A stretch of DNA of 64,000 nucleotides, taken from assembly GCF_027587375.1 (NCBI RefSeq), contig NZ_JAMXIC010000009.1:1-64000 (forward strand), given 5' to 3'. This DNA is from Arthrobacter sp. B2a2-09 (GTDB lineage: Bacteria; Actinomycetota; Actinomycetes; Actinomycetales; Micrococcaceae). The position numbers were made by a program, and so were the translations under genes. The notes beneath the pieces were generated by a model, which did not search any database, was not told where the DNA came from, and saw only the letters and a program-made list of their open reading frames with translations. Below, one piece after another: positions 16,871-25,284 of this stretch. The stretch's first letter is position 1. Every line of letters begins with the position of its first letter.

Positions 16871-17719
16871 ATGAGTGGACGTCACAGCGGCCGGGCTGGC
16901 GAACGCCCGGGCATTTCGGCGTTGCCGAACACCCTGAAACTTGCAGCCCGGCTCGCGCCGCGGCAGCTCAACGACGAAATCAGCCTGGCCAAGCTTGAAC
17001 TTAAGGGCAAAGGCAAACAGTTGGGTATTGCCGGCGCTTTCGTTGGCGTTGCGCTGGTCTTTTTCTCTTTGCTTATCATCGCCTTGGTTGTGGCGGCCAT
17101 CTTGGGCTTGGCCACTGTCATGCCCCCGTGGCTGGCTGCGCTTGTGGTTGCGGCGGCGTTCCTTTTGATCATTCTCATCGGAGCCCTCGTCGCCTTCCGC
17201 GCGTTCAAGGGGGCCATGCCGTTTGTACCTGAGAAGACCGTCCGCGGCATCAAGCACGATCTCGGCATAGTCAAGGAAGGCACGTCCTTCGACGCCAGCG
17301 TCCTTGACCCCTCGTCGGAAGCCTACAAGGAAGCGGAAGCAGCGAAAGCCGCCGCAGCTGAGAAGGCCAAAGCCGAAAAAGCCGCCAAGGCAGAAGCACA
17401 CAAAGCCGAGCAACCCCCCGCCCCGAGCGAAGCCGAGCTGCTCCGCCGTCTGGAGCAGCGCCGCGAGCACCTCGCCGACGTTCGCGATCAGCTCGGCGTC
17501 GAGCTCGACGTCAAGACCCAAGGAAAGGTGCTCCTCGACGTTGCCGGGCACAAGCTTGACGACGGACGCCAATTTGCTGCCGACAAGCTCGCAGATTTCA
17601 GTGAGAAGGTTCCCGCCGGACTGCCGGAGCGGCTCGCCGCGCGCTGGAAAGAGCTATTGCTCTTCGCCGCTTCCGCCACAGTGGCTGCGGTGGGACTTCG
17701 GAAGCTGTTCAAGAAGTAA
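16871..17719 (+). CDS. Holin-like (phage holin 3_6 / Actinobacterial) membrane protein
   Basis: 282 residues. The N-terminal part has an amphipathic region (LAPRQLNDEISLAKLELKGK) and two TM segments (about 55-80 and 88-112), the usual arrangement of the holin 3_6 family in chromosomal actinobacterial loci. The middle is a long Ala/Lys/Glu coiled-coil stretch (about 150-210) and the C-terminus has another hydrophobic segment (about 262-275) ending in a basic tail. The holin name is historical. As a chromosomal gene next to lipid genes it may act in envelope maintenance; function not established. It ends 50 bp before the CDP-alcohol phosphatidyltransferase gene. Confidence 0.75.
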   Translation: MSGRHSGRAGERPGISALPNTLKLAARLAPRQLNDEISLAKLELKGKGKQLGIAGAFVGVALVFFSLLIIALVVAAILGLATVMPPWLAALVVAAAFLLIILIGALVAFRAFKGAMPFVPEKTVRGIKHDLGIVKEGTSFDASVLDPSSEAYKEAEAAKAAAAEKAKAEKAAKAEAHKAEQPPAPSEAELLRRLEQRREHLADVRDQLGVELDVKTQGKVLLDVAGHKLDDGRQFAADKLADFSEKVPAGLPERLAARWKELLLFAASATVAAVGLRKLFKK

Positions 17720-17769
17720 TCGGGACGGCAAGCACCAGCGTCAGCTGCGGACTACGGAAAGGGGGACAG

Positions 17770-18393
17770 GTGAGGTTCATCGGTGCAGGCGCACGCCCGG
17801 GCCAGCCACAGATCGACCACGATCTCATCTTCACCGTCCCCAATTTCCTGACTGTGTTGCGCTTCATGGGCGTCCCGCTGTTCGTGTGGCTGGTTCTGTG
17901 GCAAAGGGAATACGGTTTCGCCGTGCTGGTTCTTGCCATCATGGGCGGCACTGACTGGGTGGATGGCTACGTCGCGCGGCGTTTCAACCAAACCTCCAAG
18001 CTGGGCCGCATCCTCGATCCCGTCGCGGACCGCCTGGCACTCATCACCGTCGCTGTCACGCTCGCTATCGCCGGGGTGGTGGATTGGTGGTACCTGGCCG
18101 CCCTGGTGGTGCCCGACGTCGTCCTTGCCACGGCCTCGTTGTTCTATTTCCATAGCCACCCCGACCTCCCGGTGAGCCGGATCGGCAAGATCCGGACGGC
18201 GTTCCTGCTCCTGGGCACGCCTCTTCTGGTCCTCTCCAAGCTCGCGATTCCCTTCACCGGTGTATACTTCGTGATCGCCTGGGTCTGCCTGGGCTTCGGT
18301 CTGGTGGGGCACTGGGTAGCGGCATACAACTATTTCTGGGCAATCCTCCGCAAGGGCAAAGAACTCAAAGCCAACGACGGCGGTCGCAGCTGA
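17770..18393 (+). CDS. CDP-alcohol phosphatidyltransferase
   Basis: 207 residues. Integral membrane enzyme that joins a CDP-activated alcohol to an acceptor in phospholipid synthesis. The family signature is complete: D65-G66-xx-A69-R70-x8-G79-xxx-D83-xxx-D87, within DWVDGYVARRFNQTSKLGR. About six TM segments. Which phospholipid it makes (phosphatidylglycerol phosphate, cardiolipin or phosphatidylinositol phosphate type) cannot be fixed from sequence alone. GGAAAGGGGG precedes the GTG. It overlaps the next gene by 1 bp, so these two are cotranscribed. Confidence 0.9.
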   Translation: MRFIGAGARPGQPQIDHDLIFTVPNFLTVLRFMGVPLFVWLVLWQREYGFAVLVLAIMGGTDWVDGYVARRFNQTSKLGRILDPVADRLALITVAVTLAIAGVVDWWYLAALVVPDVVLATASLFYFHSHPDLPVSRIGKIRTAFLLLGTPLLVLSKLAIPFTGVYFVIAWVCLGFGLVGHWVAAYNYFWAILRKGKELKANDGGRS

Positions 18394-19298
18394 TGTCCTG
18401 GTTTGCAGTCCTTCTTGCGGTGCTTGGCGCCTTCTGCCTCGCCATTGGCGCCCAGCGCCAGGGCAGCGCGGTCAAGGCCGATACCGGTGGCCTCGCCCTG
18501 AGTTCACAGGGCTTCTTGAGGCTTCTCCGAAATCCGCGGTGGGTGCTCGGCCTGCTGTTGCTTGCCTTGGGCATGTGCATGAACGCCATTGCCTTGGTTT
18601 CTGCACCCCTGACGGTGGTGCAGCCCATCGGAGCCATCGCCTTGGTCATCACCACGGTGGTCAACGCCAAGGACCAGGGACTCAGTATCAATCGCGGCAC
18701 GGTGGTGGCGATCTCTGCTTGCGTGACCGGCTCAGCGATGTTCGTCCTGCTGGCCGTCAATGCCACTCAGGAGAACCATCACGTCAGCGCCGAGGACGAA
18801 ATAACCATCGTGCTCCTGCTGGCACTCGCAGTCGGGCTTTTTGGAACGTTGGCGGTCATGTTCCGGCACCGCATGAGCGCTTTTGTGTACATCCTGGGTG
18901 CCGGGGTGTTGTTCGGGTTTGTCGCGGTCCTGACGCGCATCATCGGCCGGCACCTGCTGGACCCCAACGGGCACTTTCTGCTCAACGTGCAGTGGTACAC
19001 CGTGGTCGCCATAGCCGCCGCCGGCGGTCTCGGTTCCTGGTTCGTGCAGAGTGCCTATTCGGGCGGGCCGCCGGATCTGGTGATCGCTGGGTTGACTGTG
19101 ATCGACCCCATTGTCGGCATTGCGATCGGGATCGCAATTTTGGGTGAGCTTCGTCCCGATGTGCACGCCGTGCTGGCAATCGCCATGGCTGTGGCCGCTT
19201 CCCTTGCTATCGTGGGGGTTATTGCCCTGAGCCGGCACCATCCCGAGGTCACCAAGCGAAAACGTGACGCGAAGGCGGCAGCAAGCCGGAAGGCCTAG
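18393..19298 (+). CDS. DMT-superfamily (EamA/NIPA-like) transporter
   Basis: 301 residues with about nine or ten TM segments and a basic C-terminal tail (KRKRDAKAAASRK). Segments such as SAPLTVVQPIGAIALVITTVVNAK and VIAGLTVIDPIVGIAIGIAILGE are typical of the DMT family, where transmembrane helices near the interface end in PI..LG.. patterns. Substrate unknown; NIPA-like proteins move Mg2+ in eukaryotes, but that is not evidence here. It shares one base with the preceding phosphatidyltransferase gene (TGATG). Confidence 0.82.
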   Translation: MSWFAVLLAVLGAFCLAIGAQRQGSAVKADTGGLALSSQGFLRLLRNPRWVLGLLLLALGMCMNAIALVSAPLTVVQPIGAIALVITTVVNAKDQGLSINRGTVVAISACVTGSAMFVLLAVNATQENHHVSAEDEITIVLLLALAVGLFGTLAVMFRHRMSAFVYILGAGVLFGFVAVLTRIIGRHLLDPNGHFLLNVQWYTVVAIAAAGGLGSWFVQSAYSGGPPDLVIAGLTVIDPIVGIAIGIAILGELRPDVHAVLAIAMAVAASLAIVGVIALSRHHPEVTKRKRDAKAAASRKA

Positions 19299-19408
19299 GG
19301 CAAAGTTCGACAACCGTGCCCCGCACACCCGCGGCAGGCAACCGGCGAAGACACCGCAGGGCCAGACGTTTTGCGATGTTCGCACCGTGACCATCAGGAG
19401 TTCTCCAC

Positions 19409-20611
19409 GTGACCGTTCCCGAAACCAACAAACCCCTCACCATCCTGATTGCGGCGGAGACTTACCGCCCGCAGGTCAACGGTGCTGCTCAGTTCGGGTA
19501 CCGGCTTGCCAAAGGCATGAAGGCCCGGGGGCACGACGTCCACGTGCTGGCCTGCCGGGCGGACAACGGCAAGAGCTTCACCGAGTTCGGGGATGAAGGC
19601 ACGGTGCACCGCTTGAAGTCCCACGGAGTCTTTACGCACGAGTACTTTCGCATCTGCTACCCCTGGGAAATCAAGAACGACATTCGGCTGCTCTTCGACA
19701 AGGTGCAGCCCGACGTCGTTCATATCCAAAGCCACTACATGATCGGCGAACACGTTCTGTACGAGGCCAAGAAGCGGGGCATCCGGATCATAGCCACCAA
19801 CCACTTCATGCCTGAGAACCTGAACCCGTTCCTGCCGTTCCCGCAGTGGTTCAAGGACATCATCGGGCGGGTCTCGTGGAAAGACATGGGCAAGGTCATG
19901 GGCCTGGCCGACGTCGTCACCACTCCCACGCCGCTTGCCGCGAAGGCCATGCACCAGCACGCTTTCCTTCGCAAGGTCCTGCCTCTGTCCAACGGTATTG
20001 ACGCGGCCGCTTATGAACTGGGGCCGGGCGAAGAGATCGAGCCGCATGCCAACCCCACCGTTCTCTTTGTCGGCCGCCTTGCTGAAGAAAAGCATGTGGA
20101 CGTCCTGATCGACGCCGTCTCGAAGACACCGGCCGAACTCAATGTGCATCTTGAAATTGTCGGCGGCGGCGAGGTCCGCGCCGCATTGGAGGCCCAAGCC
20201 AAGCGCCTGGGCCTGGGCCTGGGCGAGCGGGTCAGGTTCCTGGGCCTGGCGAGCGATGAGGACCTGAGGACGGCGTACATTCGCGCTGACCTGTTCTGCA
20301 TGCCCGGAACCGCCGAACTGCAGTCCCTCGTGACGCTCGAGGCGATGTCGGCGTCGACGCCGGTTCTTCTCGCCAATGCGATGGCCCTGCCGCACCTTGT
20401 GCGCGAAGGCGAGAACGGGCATCTGTTCACGCCCGGGGACAGCAACGAGCTGGCAGCCCGGATCACCGAGCTCTTCCGTCTGCCGGATGGCGAACTCGAA
20501 GCCATGGGCAAGGCGAGCCGCGCCATGGTGGAGCCGCACAGCATCCAAGGCACACTGCAGACGTTCGAGGACCTCTATCGCGGGGCGAGCTATGAGGACA
20601 AGGTCATCTAG
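19409..20611 (+). CDS. GT4-family glycosyltransferase
   Basis: 400 residues, GT-B fold. The N-terminal domain begins ILIAAETYRPQVNGAAQFGYRLA, the nucleotide-sugar binding domain has PTVLFVGRLAEEKHVD, and the family EX7E motif appears as ELQSLVTLE. This resembles retaining mannosyl- or glucosyl-transferases that act on lipid acceptors (PimB-like, diacylglycerol glycosyltransferases). Together with the adjacent phosphatidyltransferase, a glycolipid role is plausible but unproven. AGGAG lies 7 nt before the GTG start. Confidence 0.9.
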   Translation: MTVPETNKPLTILIAAETYRPQVNGAAQFGYRLAKGMKARGHDVHVLACRADNGKSFTEFGDEGTVHRLKSHGVFTHEYFRICYPWEIKNDIRLLFDKVQPDVVHIQSHYMIGEHVLYEAKKRGIRIIATNHFMPENLNPFLPFPQWFKDIIGRVSWKDMGKVMGLADVVTTPTPLAAKAMHQHAFLRKVLPLSNGIDAAAYELGPGEEIEPHANPTVLFVGRLAEEKHVDVLIDAVSKTPAELNVHLEIVGGGEVRAALEAQAKRLGLGLGERVRFLGLASDEDLRTAYIRADLFCMPGTAELQSLVTLEAMSASTPVLLANAMALPHLVREGENGHLFTPGDSNELAARITELFRLPDGELEAMGKASRAMVEPHSIQGTLQTFEDLYRGASYEDKVI

Positions 20612-20716
20612 TCACGTAGACACGGCGTAGTCTCGCGGTTGGCATCGGGAGCCGAATTGTTTTGCTAGAGTGTTTTGGCTGGGAGGACGCTGACAAAGCG
20701 GCCGCCTGGCCGACTC

Positions 20717-20790
20717 GGGGCTATAGCTCAGCTGGTTAGAGCGCGGGACTCATAATCCTAAGGTCCTCGGTTCAAGTCCGAGTAGCCCTA
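20717..20790 (+). tRNA. tRNA with CAT anticodon (tRNA-Met, or tRNA-Ile2 if lysidine-modified)
   Basis: 74 nt with acceptor GGGGCTA/TAGCCCT (first pair G-T), D-arm GCTCAGCTGGTTAGAGC, anticodon loop CTCATAA, and T-arm CGGTTCAAGTCCG. CCA is not encoded. It lacks the unpaired first base of an initiator tRNA. Elongator Met and Ile2 share the CAT anticodon, and I cannot separate them by eye. Confidence 0.92.
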
Positions 20791-20796
20791 CCCGAA

Positions 20797-20831
20797 AGGC
20801 CCCAGCAACCAAGCGGTTGCTGGGGCCTTTG
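20797..20831 (+). terminator. Terminator after the CAT tRNA
   Basis: Perfect 13-bp arms GGCCCCAGCAACC and GGTTGCTGGGGCC (loop AAGC) followed by TTT. Confidence 0.8.
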
Positions 20832-20866
20832 GCGTTTGCCTGGTTCTCGGCTTGGTGGCCTATTTG

Positions 20867-20899
20867 GTGGCCTGTGCCGGTGCTTCCGGCACAGGCCAC
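20867..20899. repeat. Second perfect hairpin downstream of the tRNA
   Basis: 14-bp arms GTGGCCTGTGCCGG and CCGGCACAGGCCAC with a 5-nt loop and no T-tract. It lies 36 bp beyond the tRNA terminator. It could be a second termination or processing element, or part of an old integration scar; function unknown. Confidence 0.6.
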
Positions 20900-20929
20900 G
20901 CCGCTCGGCTTCACCACTGCCCTCATGTC

Positions 20930-21065
20930 CTCGATCGCGGACACCACCATAGACGACCTCATCCGGCATCCAGACCCAACCGGCATTCGGAGCTCGACCG
21001 CGTTCGCCGCGATGTGGCGAGCACTCGCCGGCCCCTCGCCAACTGAAACAGGAGCAACCCCATGA
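20930..21065 (+). pseudogene. Possible C-terminal remnant of a gene cut off at the tRNA
   Basis: An open frame with protein-like composition (TTIDDLIRHPDPTGIR ... ETGATP) ends at TGA 21063-21065, overlapping the ATG of the SDR gene by 4 bp (ATGA). Such overlaps mark operon partners, yet the frame has no convincing start and runs back into the hairpins that follow the tRNA. It may be the tail of a lost gene. It may equally be a chance frame. Confidence 0.25.
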
Positions 21066-21964
21066 CTACATCCGCGCCCGCTTGGGTCATCACCGGCCCC
21101 GCTTCGGGATTCGGTCACGCGACGGCGTTGGAGCTCGCCCGCCACGGCACCGTCGTGCTCGTCGGTCGAAGCCCCGAAAAGCTCGCCACGGTCGCGGCCG
21201 AAATCGCTGGCCGGGGAGGCGCCGCCGTCGTCGTCGTTGCCGACCTTTCCGACGTCGTGAGCTCTCGTCGAGCTGCCGCGGAAATCACCGCTCTCGACCT
21301 GCCGATCCGCGGCGTGCTCAACAACGCCGGCGTCATGCTGTCGACGCCCGCGACCAGCAAGCAGGGTTGGGAGCTGTCCTTTGCGACGAACCACTTGGGA
21401 CCGCTTGCATTCACGGAGGCACTCATTCCCTCCCTCGCGGACGGCACCAACGTCATCTTCATCACATCCGCGGTGGAGGACCCCGCGAGAATTCCGGCGG
21501 TGCGAGCCGGGTTCCGCGGCAGCCGCTTCATCTCGGCTCAAGCCGCTGCGCGGGGCGAGTACACACCCGGCGGCTCAAGCCGCCCGGGAATGGACGCATA
21601 CGCCACCTCGAAGCAGGGCAACCTCGCCGCCGTGTTCAGCCTCGCCCGCGAATTCCCGCGCCTGCGGTTCCGGGCAATCGAACCAGGGGTCAACCCCGGC
21701 TCCAACCTCGGCGAACTCCCTGCTGCCGTTCGTCTCATAGCGAAGGCTCTCGCGCCGCTCCTCACGGTCTTCCCGCACTTCACAACCTCGAAGCGCGCGG
21801 CGCACGTCATCTCCCGGATCCTCACAGACTCATCCGCTGCGACTGGGACCTACTATGACGAGCAAGGCAAGCCGCTGGCCGCCTCCGCGCAGGTGAGCGA
21901 CGCCGCTTTCAGCGACCGCTACATCGAGGAGAGCCGAGCGCTGCTGGCCACCGTCACGTCATAA
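21062..21964 (+). CDS. Short-chain dehydrogenase/reductase
   Basis: 300 residues. The N-terminal Rossmann motif TGPASGFG binds NAD(P), NNAG appears as LNNAGVM, the catalytic Ser is in FITSAVED, and YxxxK is DAYATSKQG. The C-terminal part is longer than in classical SDRs and resembles retinol-dehydrogenase-like or WW-domain-oxidoreductase-like SDRs; the substrate is unknown. AGGAG is 7 nt before the ATG. It converges tightly (6 bp) with the SGNH hydrolase gene. Confidence 0.9.
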   Translation: MTTSAPAWVITGPASGFGHATALELARHGTVVLVGRSPEKLATVAAEIAGRGGAAVVVVADLSDVVSSRRAAAEITALDLPIRGVLNNAGVMLSTPATSKQGWELSFATNHLGPLAFTEALIPSLADGTNVIFITSAVEDPARIPAVRAGFRGSRFISAQAAARGEYTPGGSSRPGMDAYATSKQGNLAAVFSLAREFPRLRFRAIEPGVNPGSNLGELPAAVRLIAKALAPLLTVFPHFTTSKRAAHVISRILTDSSAATGTYYDEQGKPLAASAQVSDAAFSDRYIEESRALLATVTS

Positions 21965-21970
21965 CTTTGA

Positions 21971-22843
21971 TCAGTTTGGTGGATCGTTCCCCACGAACGT
22001 TCCGGGCGGCATCCAGGCGCCAAACACCGGGCCCGGATCGGGCCGCTTTGCGTGCCGCCCGTCGTCGGAAATTCCTTGTTTGAGACGTTGCAGGACCCAT
22101 GGGAACAAGTGCTCGCGTGCCCAGATAATGTCGTCGGCCCTTGCTTCGCGCGAAGTGCGCTCGGGTAGGTCTTTCGGCGTCATCGGTTCCAAGGTGTGGG
22201 GGACGTTGAGGGTATCGAGCACCATGATGGCGATGGTGTGCTGGCCCAAGGGAGAGAAATGCAGCCGGTCCGGATCCCACATTCGTGGGTGGGTGAGCTG
22301 ACGCAGAGCCCACAGATCGGCGATTACCGCATCGTGGCGTGCGGCAATGGTGCGCAGGTTCTCGTTGAAGATGGCTACCTGGGCGCGGGTCCGTCCCAGC
22401 ACGGGCGTAGCGCCCCAGTCCGGGCCGGCAAACAGCACAACCGTTGCGCCGGTAGAGGCCAGGAGTCGCACGCCGGCGTCCATCCGGATGGCGAGTTTGT
22501 CGGGATCACTTCTGCGGAAGATCAGGTCATTGCCCCCGGCATTGAGGGTGATCAGATCCGGTTGAAGGGCCATCGCAGGGCCCACCTGCTCATCCAGGAT
22601 CTGATGGAGCAATCGTCCACGGACCGCCAGGTTCGCGTAAGCGAAATCCTCGTGTCCGGCGCTCAGTTCTTCCGCGACCCGGTCCGCCCAGCCTCGCAGG
22701 CCCCCTGGGCTGCGGGGTTCTGGATCTCCTACCCCTTCGGTGAAGGAGTCACCCAAGGCCACATAGCGGCTCCACGGGTGCAGGCCGGCCCCGGAACCAA
22801 CAGAGCCACCCTGCGCCGGACTATCGGCGCTGGGAGCGTTCAT
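21971..22843 (-). CDS. SGNH/GDSL-family hydrolase
   Basis: 290 residues, no obvious signal peptide, so probably cytoplasmic. Block I is VALGDSFTEGVG (nucleophile Ser33), the block III region is LNAGGNDLIF (Asn), and the catalytic Asp-His pair is in DPDRLHFSPLG. An esterase or lipase acting on small acyl esters is expected; substrate unknown. GGAGGG lies directly before the ATG. It is divergent from the HSL-type esterase, with 97 bp between the starts. Confidence 0.9.
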   Translation of the reverse strand: MNAPSADSPAQGGSVGSGAGLHPWSRYVALGDSFTEGVGDPEPRSPGGLRGWADRVAEELSAGHEDFAYANLAVRGRLLHQILDEQVGPAMALQPDLITLNAGGNDLIFRRSDPDKLAIRMDAGVRLLASTGATVVLFAGPDWGATPVLGRTRAQVAIFNENLRTIAARHDAVIADLWALRQLTHPRMWDPDRLHFSPLGQHTIAIMVLDTLNVPHTLEPMTPKDLPERTSREARADDIIWAREHLFPWVLQRLKQGISDDGRHAKRPDPGPVFGAWMPPGTFVGNDPPN

Positions 22844-22928
22844 CCCTCCATACTGCCCCTACCGGGCCGAACGCGCCACGGCGGGCTGCGGGCAATACCT
22901 ACTGAACTCACGAGCCGGATGCGCATCT

Positions 22929-22940
22929 TAGAGTTATCTT
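22929..22940 (+). promoter_or_regulatory. Leaderless -10 box of the HSL-type hydrolase gene
   Basis: TAGAGT (22929-22934), 6 nt, GTG 22941. No Shine-Dalgarno sequence is present. Confidence 0.45.
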
Positions 22941-23858
22941 GTGAGCTTCGAATTGCCGTCGCCGATCGATCCTGAATTGTGGTCATTCGTCGATGAGTCC
23001 AACGCCTTCTACGCCCGGCGGCCGGCCGGCCGTGGTCCGAGCAGTCGGGAGGAGCTGCACACACTCCGAGCGGGAGCGGCAGCACCTGCAACGTGTGATC
23101 CACAGCCAATCGCAGAGCTGGTAAGCGCACTTGGCCGAAGCGTTCCGGTGCGGATCCACGTGCCGGTCAGCAGGCCGGTGGCCGGCGTGTTCCTGGAAAT
23201 CCACGGCGGCGGCTTCTACATGGGCTCGGCTGCCGGAAGCGACGTTCGCAACAGACGGCTTGCGGACGCGTTGGGTATTGCAGTGGTCAGTGTGGATTAC
23301 CGGCTCGCTCCCGAGCACCCTTGGCCTTCCGCACCCGACGACTGCGAGACAGTAGCGCTGTGGCTGGTGGAGCACGCTGAAGGCCGCTTTGGCACAGCGA
23401 AACTCGCTATCGGTGGCTTCTCTGCCGGTTCGACGTTGGCGGTATCTACGCTTGTGCGCTTGCGCGACCGCGGGGTCACGGCATTCAACGGCGGCGTGCT
23501 GCAGTTCGGCACCTACGACCTCGCCGCGAAAACGACAGCCGGACGCCTGATCGCCGACGAGTATTTTCTTGACGCCTATGCGGGGACCGCTCCGGATCGC
23601 ACCCACCCCGACCTCTCACCCCTCTTCTCCGAGCTCGCGGGCCTACCGCCGATCATGATGGTGATCGGCAGCGAGGACATCCTCCTGGAAGACAATCTCG
23701 CCATGGCCGCACGGCTGTCGGACGCCGGCGTCGAGGTCGACCTGCGAATCTACCCTGCCTCCCCTCACGGCTTCACCGGACACTCGACGCCGATGGCACG
23801 GGCCGCTCTCGAACACATCGATGCATGGCTTCGAGCTCAGTTGGGCCCGGCAGGCTGA
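22941..23858 (+). CDS. Alpha/beta hydrolase, hormone-sensitive-lipase family
   Basis: 305 residues. The oxyanion-hole motif is HGGG at 88-91, the nucleophile elbow GFSAG at 159-163, a conserved DYRLAPEHPWP segment lies between them, the acidic member is probably in GSEDILLEDN, and the catalytic His is in ASPHGF near 282. It is a carboxylesterase of the HSL group (family IV). Together with the SDR and SGNH genes it makes a small block of probably catabolic enzymes beside a tRNA. Confidence 0.92.
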   Translation: MSFELPSPIDPELWSFVDESNAFYARRPAGRGPSSREELHTLRAGAAAPATCDPQPIAELVSALGRSVPVRIHVPVSRPVAGVFLEIHGGGFYMGSAAGSDVRNRRLADALGIAVVSVDYRLAPEHPWPSAPDDCETVALWLVEHAEGRFGTAKLAIGGFSAGSTLAVSTLVRLRDRGVTAFNGGVLQFGTYDLAAKTTAGRLIADEYFLDAYAGTAPDRTHPDLSPLFSELAGLPPIMMVIGSEDILLEDNLAMAARLSDAGVEVDLRIYPASPHGFTGHSTPMARAALEHIDAWLRAQLGPAG

Positions 23859-23890
23859 ATCGCTCGGCCGGGACGGCTAGCCCTGCACGA

Positions 23891-23931
23891 AAGGAGCCCC
23901 TGACGCGCGGAAGCGCAGTCAGGGGCTCCTT
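23891..23931. terminator. Bidirectional terminator
   Basis: Perfect 14-bp arms AAGGAGCCCCTGAC and GTCAGGGGCTCCTT with a 13-nt loop. It separates the convergent esterase and secreted-protein genes. Confidence 0.8.
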
Positions 23932-23943
23932 CGAAGGTGACCG

Positions 23944-25047
23944 TTACTCGGAGCGCTGGCCGTCCTGCGAGTTGTCCTCGGCGCCGCCGGTGAACATCAG
24001 GCCCTTGGGCTGGATGGAGGCAAGTTCCTTGATCGGGGCGAGAGCACCCGTGCCCAGGTCCAGGTTTGCCAAGTACGCGGGGCCTGCGTCGGGTACGACG
24101 GTGGAGACGGCTTCGCCGGCCCTGAACGGGCCGGTGATGGAGAAGACCTTGTTGTCCTTCGGGTCCGTGACCAGAAGGGTCTGGTTGGAGTGGGCCGCGA
24201 ACACAGTGTCATCCAGGGGCTGGGAAACCGACAGTACCTGGAGAGCTTGCTCGCCGCTGCCCGGGTTGGAGGCGAAGATCAACTGCTTGTCCGCCTGCGC
24301 GTCAAGCATGAAGGATTTCTTGAACCGCGGAGCGGCGGCCGGAACCTGGGTGTTGGAGTCCGGGTCTGTGAGGCCAAGCGTGGTTGACTTTCCAGCCTGG
24401 GGACCATTGGCTGCGGTAGCCGTAGCACTGTCGCCGAAGAGAGGCGTCAGTTTGGCAGTGGTGCCTTCCAATGCGACGGAATAGGCGGCGGGACCCGAAC
24501 TATCGACTGGCGCTGAGGCGCTGACGAGGATCTTGCCGTTCACGACAGATACGGCGTCGGTTCCACCACCGTGGGTGAGGCCCGAATAGGTGTACGTGGT
24601 CAGCGGCTTCGCATGGTCCGGGCTGAGGGTTGAGAAGCTCGAGTTGCCGTCCTCGTTGGCGGTGAGGAGGAGGCGGTGGTGTTCCGGATCGGCCGTAAGC
24701 CCATCAACCTTGCCCGTGACTTGCCAGGACTTACCGGGCTTTCCGTCGAGGCTGAACTGCTGAACGGTGCTGGCTGTGGCGCCGTTTGCTGAAGCCTCGC
24801 CCAAGGGGCCAACGCCATTCTGGAACGATACGTACACGGAATCGCCCATCCGGGTGATGTCGTCGGGCGCTGACTCGGTGCCGACCGGGGAAAAGGTCTT
24901 CACGGTGAATCCGGCGGCCGAGGCGTGTGCTTCTCCCTCGTCAGCAGCGGATGCCGGCAGGGCAACGGAGGCAAGAGTGGAAGCAGCAACTGCGGCGCCC
25001 ACCAATACCATCGAAGTCCGCTTGAGCTTGTTGGGTGTAACAGCCAT
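23944..25047 (-). CDS. Secreted protein of unknown function, probably beta-propeller
   Basis: 367 residues with a clear Sec signal peptide (basic KLKRTS, hydrophobic core, ALPASAADEG cleavage site near 34). The mature part has regular stretches of the type SVYVSFQNGVG, GLTADPEHHRLLLTANEDG and TLLVTDPKDNKVFSI, which look like blades of a propeller of the SMP-30/NHL kind. The C-terminus is acidic and ends without anchor or sorting signal. No catalytic motif recognised. AAGGA lies about 11 nt before the ATG. Confidence 0.75.
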   Translation of the reverse strand: MAVTPNKLKRTSMVLVGAAVAASTLASVALPASAADEGEAHASAAGFTVKTFSPVGTESAPDDITRMGDSVYVSFQNGVGPLGEASANGATASTVQQFSLDGKPGKSWQVTGKVDGLTADPEHHRLLLTANEDGNSSFSTLSPDHAKPLTTYTYSGLTHGGGTDAVSVVNGKILVSASAPVDSSGPAAYSVALEGTTAKLTPLFGDSATATAANGPQAGKSTTLGLTDPDSNTQVPAAAPRFKKSFMLDAQADKQLIFASNPGSGEQALQVLSVSQPLDDTVFAAHSNQTLLVTDPKDNKVFSITGPFRAGEAVSTVVPDAGPAYLANLDLGTGALAPIKELASIQPKGLMFTGGAEDNSQDGQRSE

Positions 25048-25248
25048 TGAAAATCGTCCTTAGATTGGGGAAACGATGTCACTGCCAACCTAGGGAAGCG
25101 GTCTGGGAGCGAGCCGTGCAAAGGGCAAACACCCGGAGGCCCGGAGGTTAACGGCAACTGTTTCTGCCTCGGACGATGACGCCACGCAAGCAGCCGTCGG
25201 CCATTCGTGAGTGCGCCTGGTTGCTTGTGTGGAGGACTGCCATTGCTG

Positions 25249-25270
25249 TAAGTTACTCATCAGTAACTTA
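25249..25270. promoter_or_regulatory. Palindromic operator in front of the acyl-CoA dehydrogenase gene
   Basis: Perfect 9-bp arms TAAGTTACT and AGTAACTTA with a 4-nt spacer, ending 14 bp before the ATG and 4 bp before the ribosome-binding site GAAGGAG. Size and symmetry fit a TetR-family repressor of fatty-acid or amino-acid catabolism encoded elsewhere. Confidence 0.65.
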
Positions 25271-25284
25271 TGCGAAGGAGCGCC

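Noticed and set aside
16688..17572. N-terminal extension of the Bcr/CflA frame to 702 codons
   Set aside because: The extension is antisense to the holin-like gene and lacks transporter character; the GTG at 16687 with AGGA upstream gives the normal length.
16871..17719. Prophage remnant suggested by the holin-like protein
   Set aside because: No other phage genes are near; this family is common as a chromosomal gene in actinobacteria.
20750..21541. Minus-strand frame ending in GLLGLEPRTLGL
   Set aside because: That ending is the antisense translation of the tRNA gene, a known false-gene signature.
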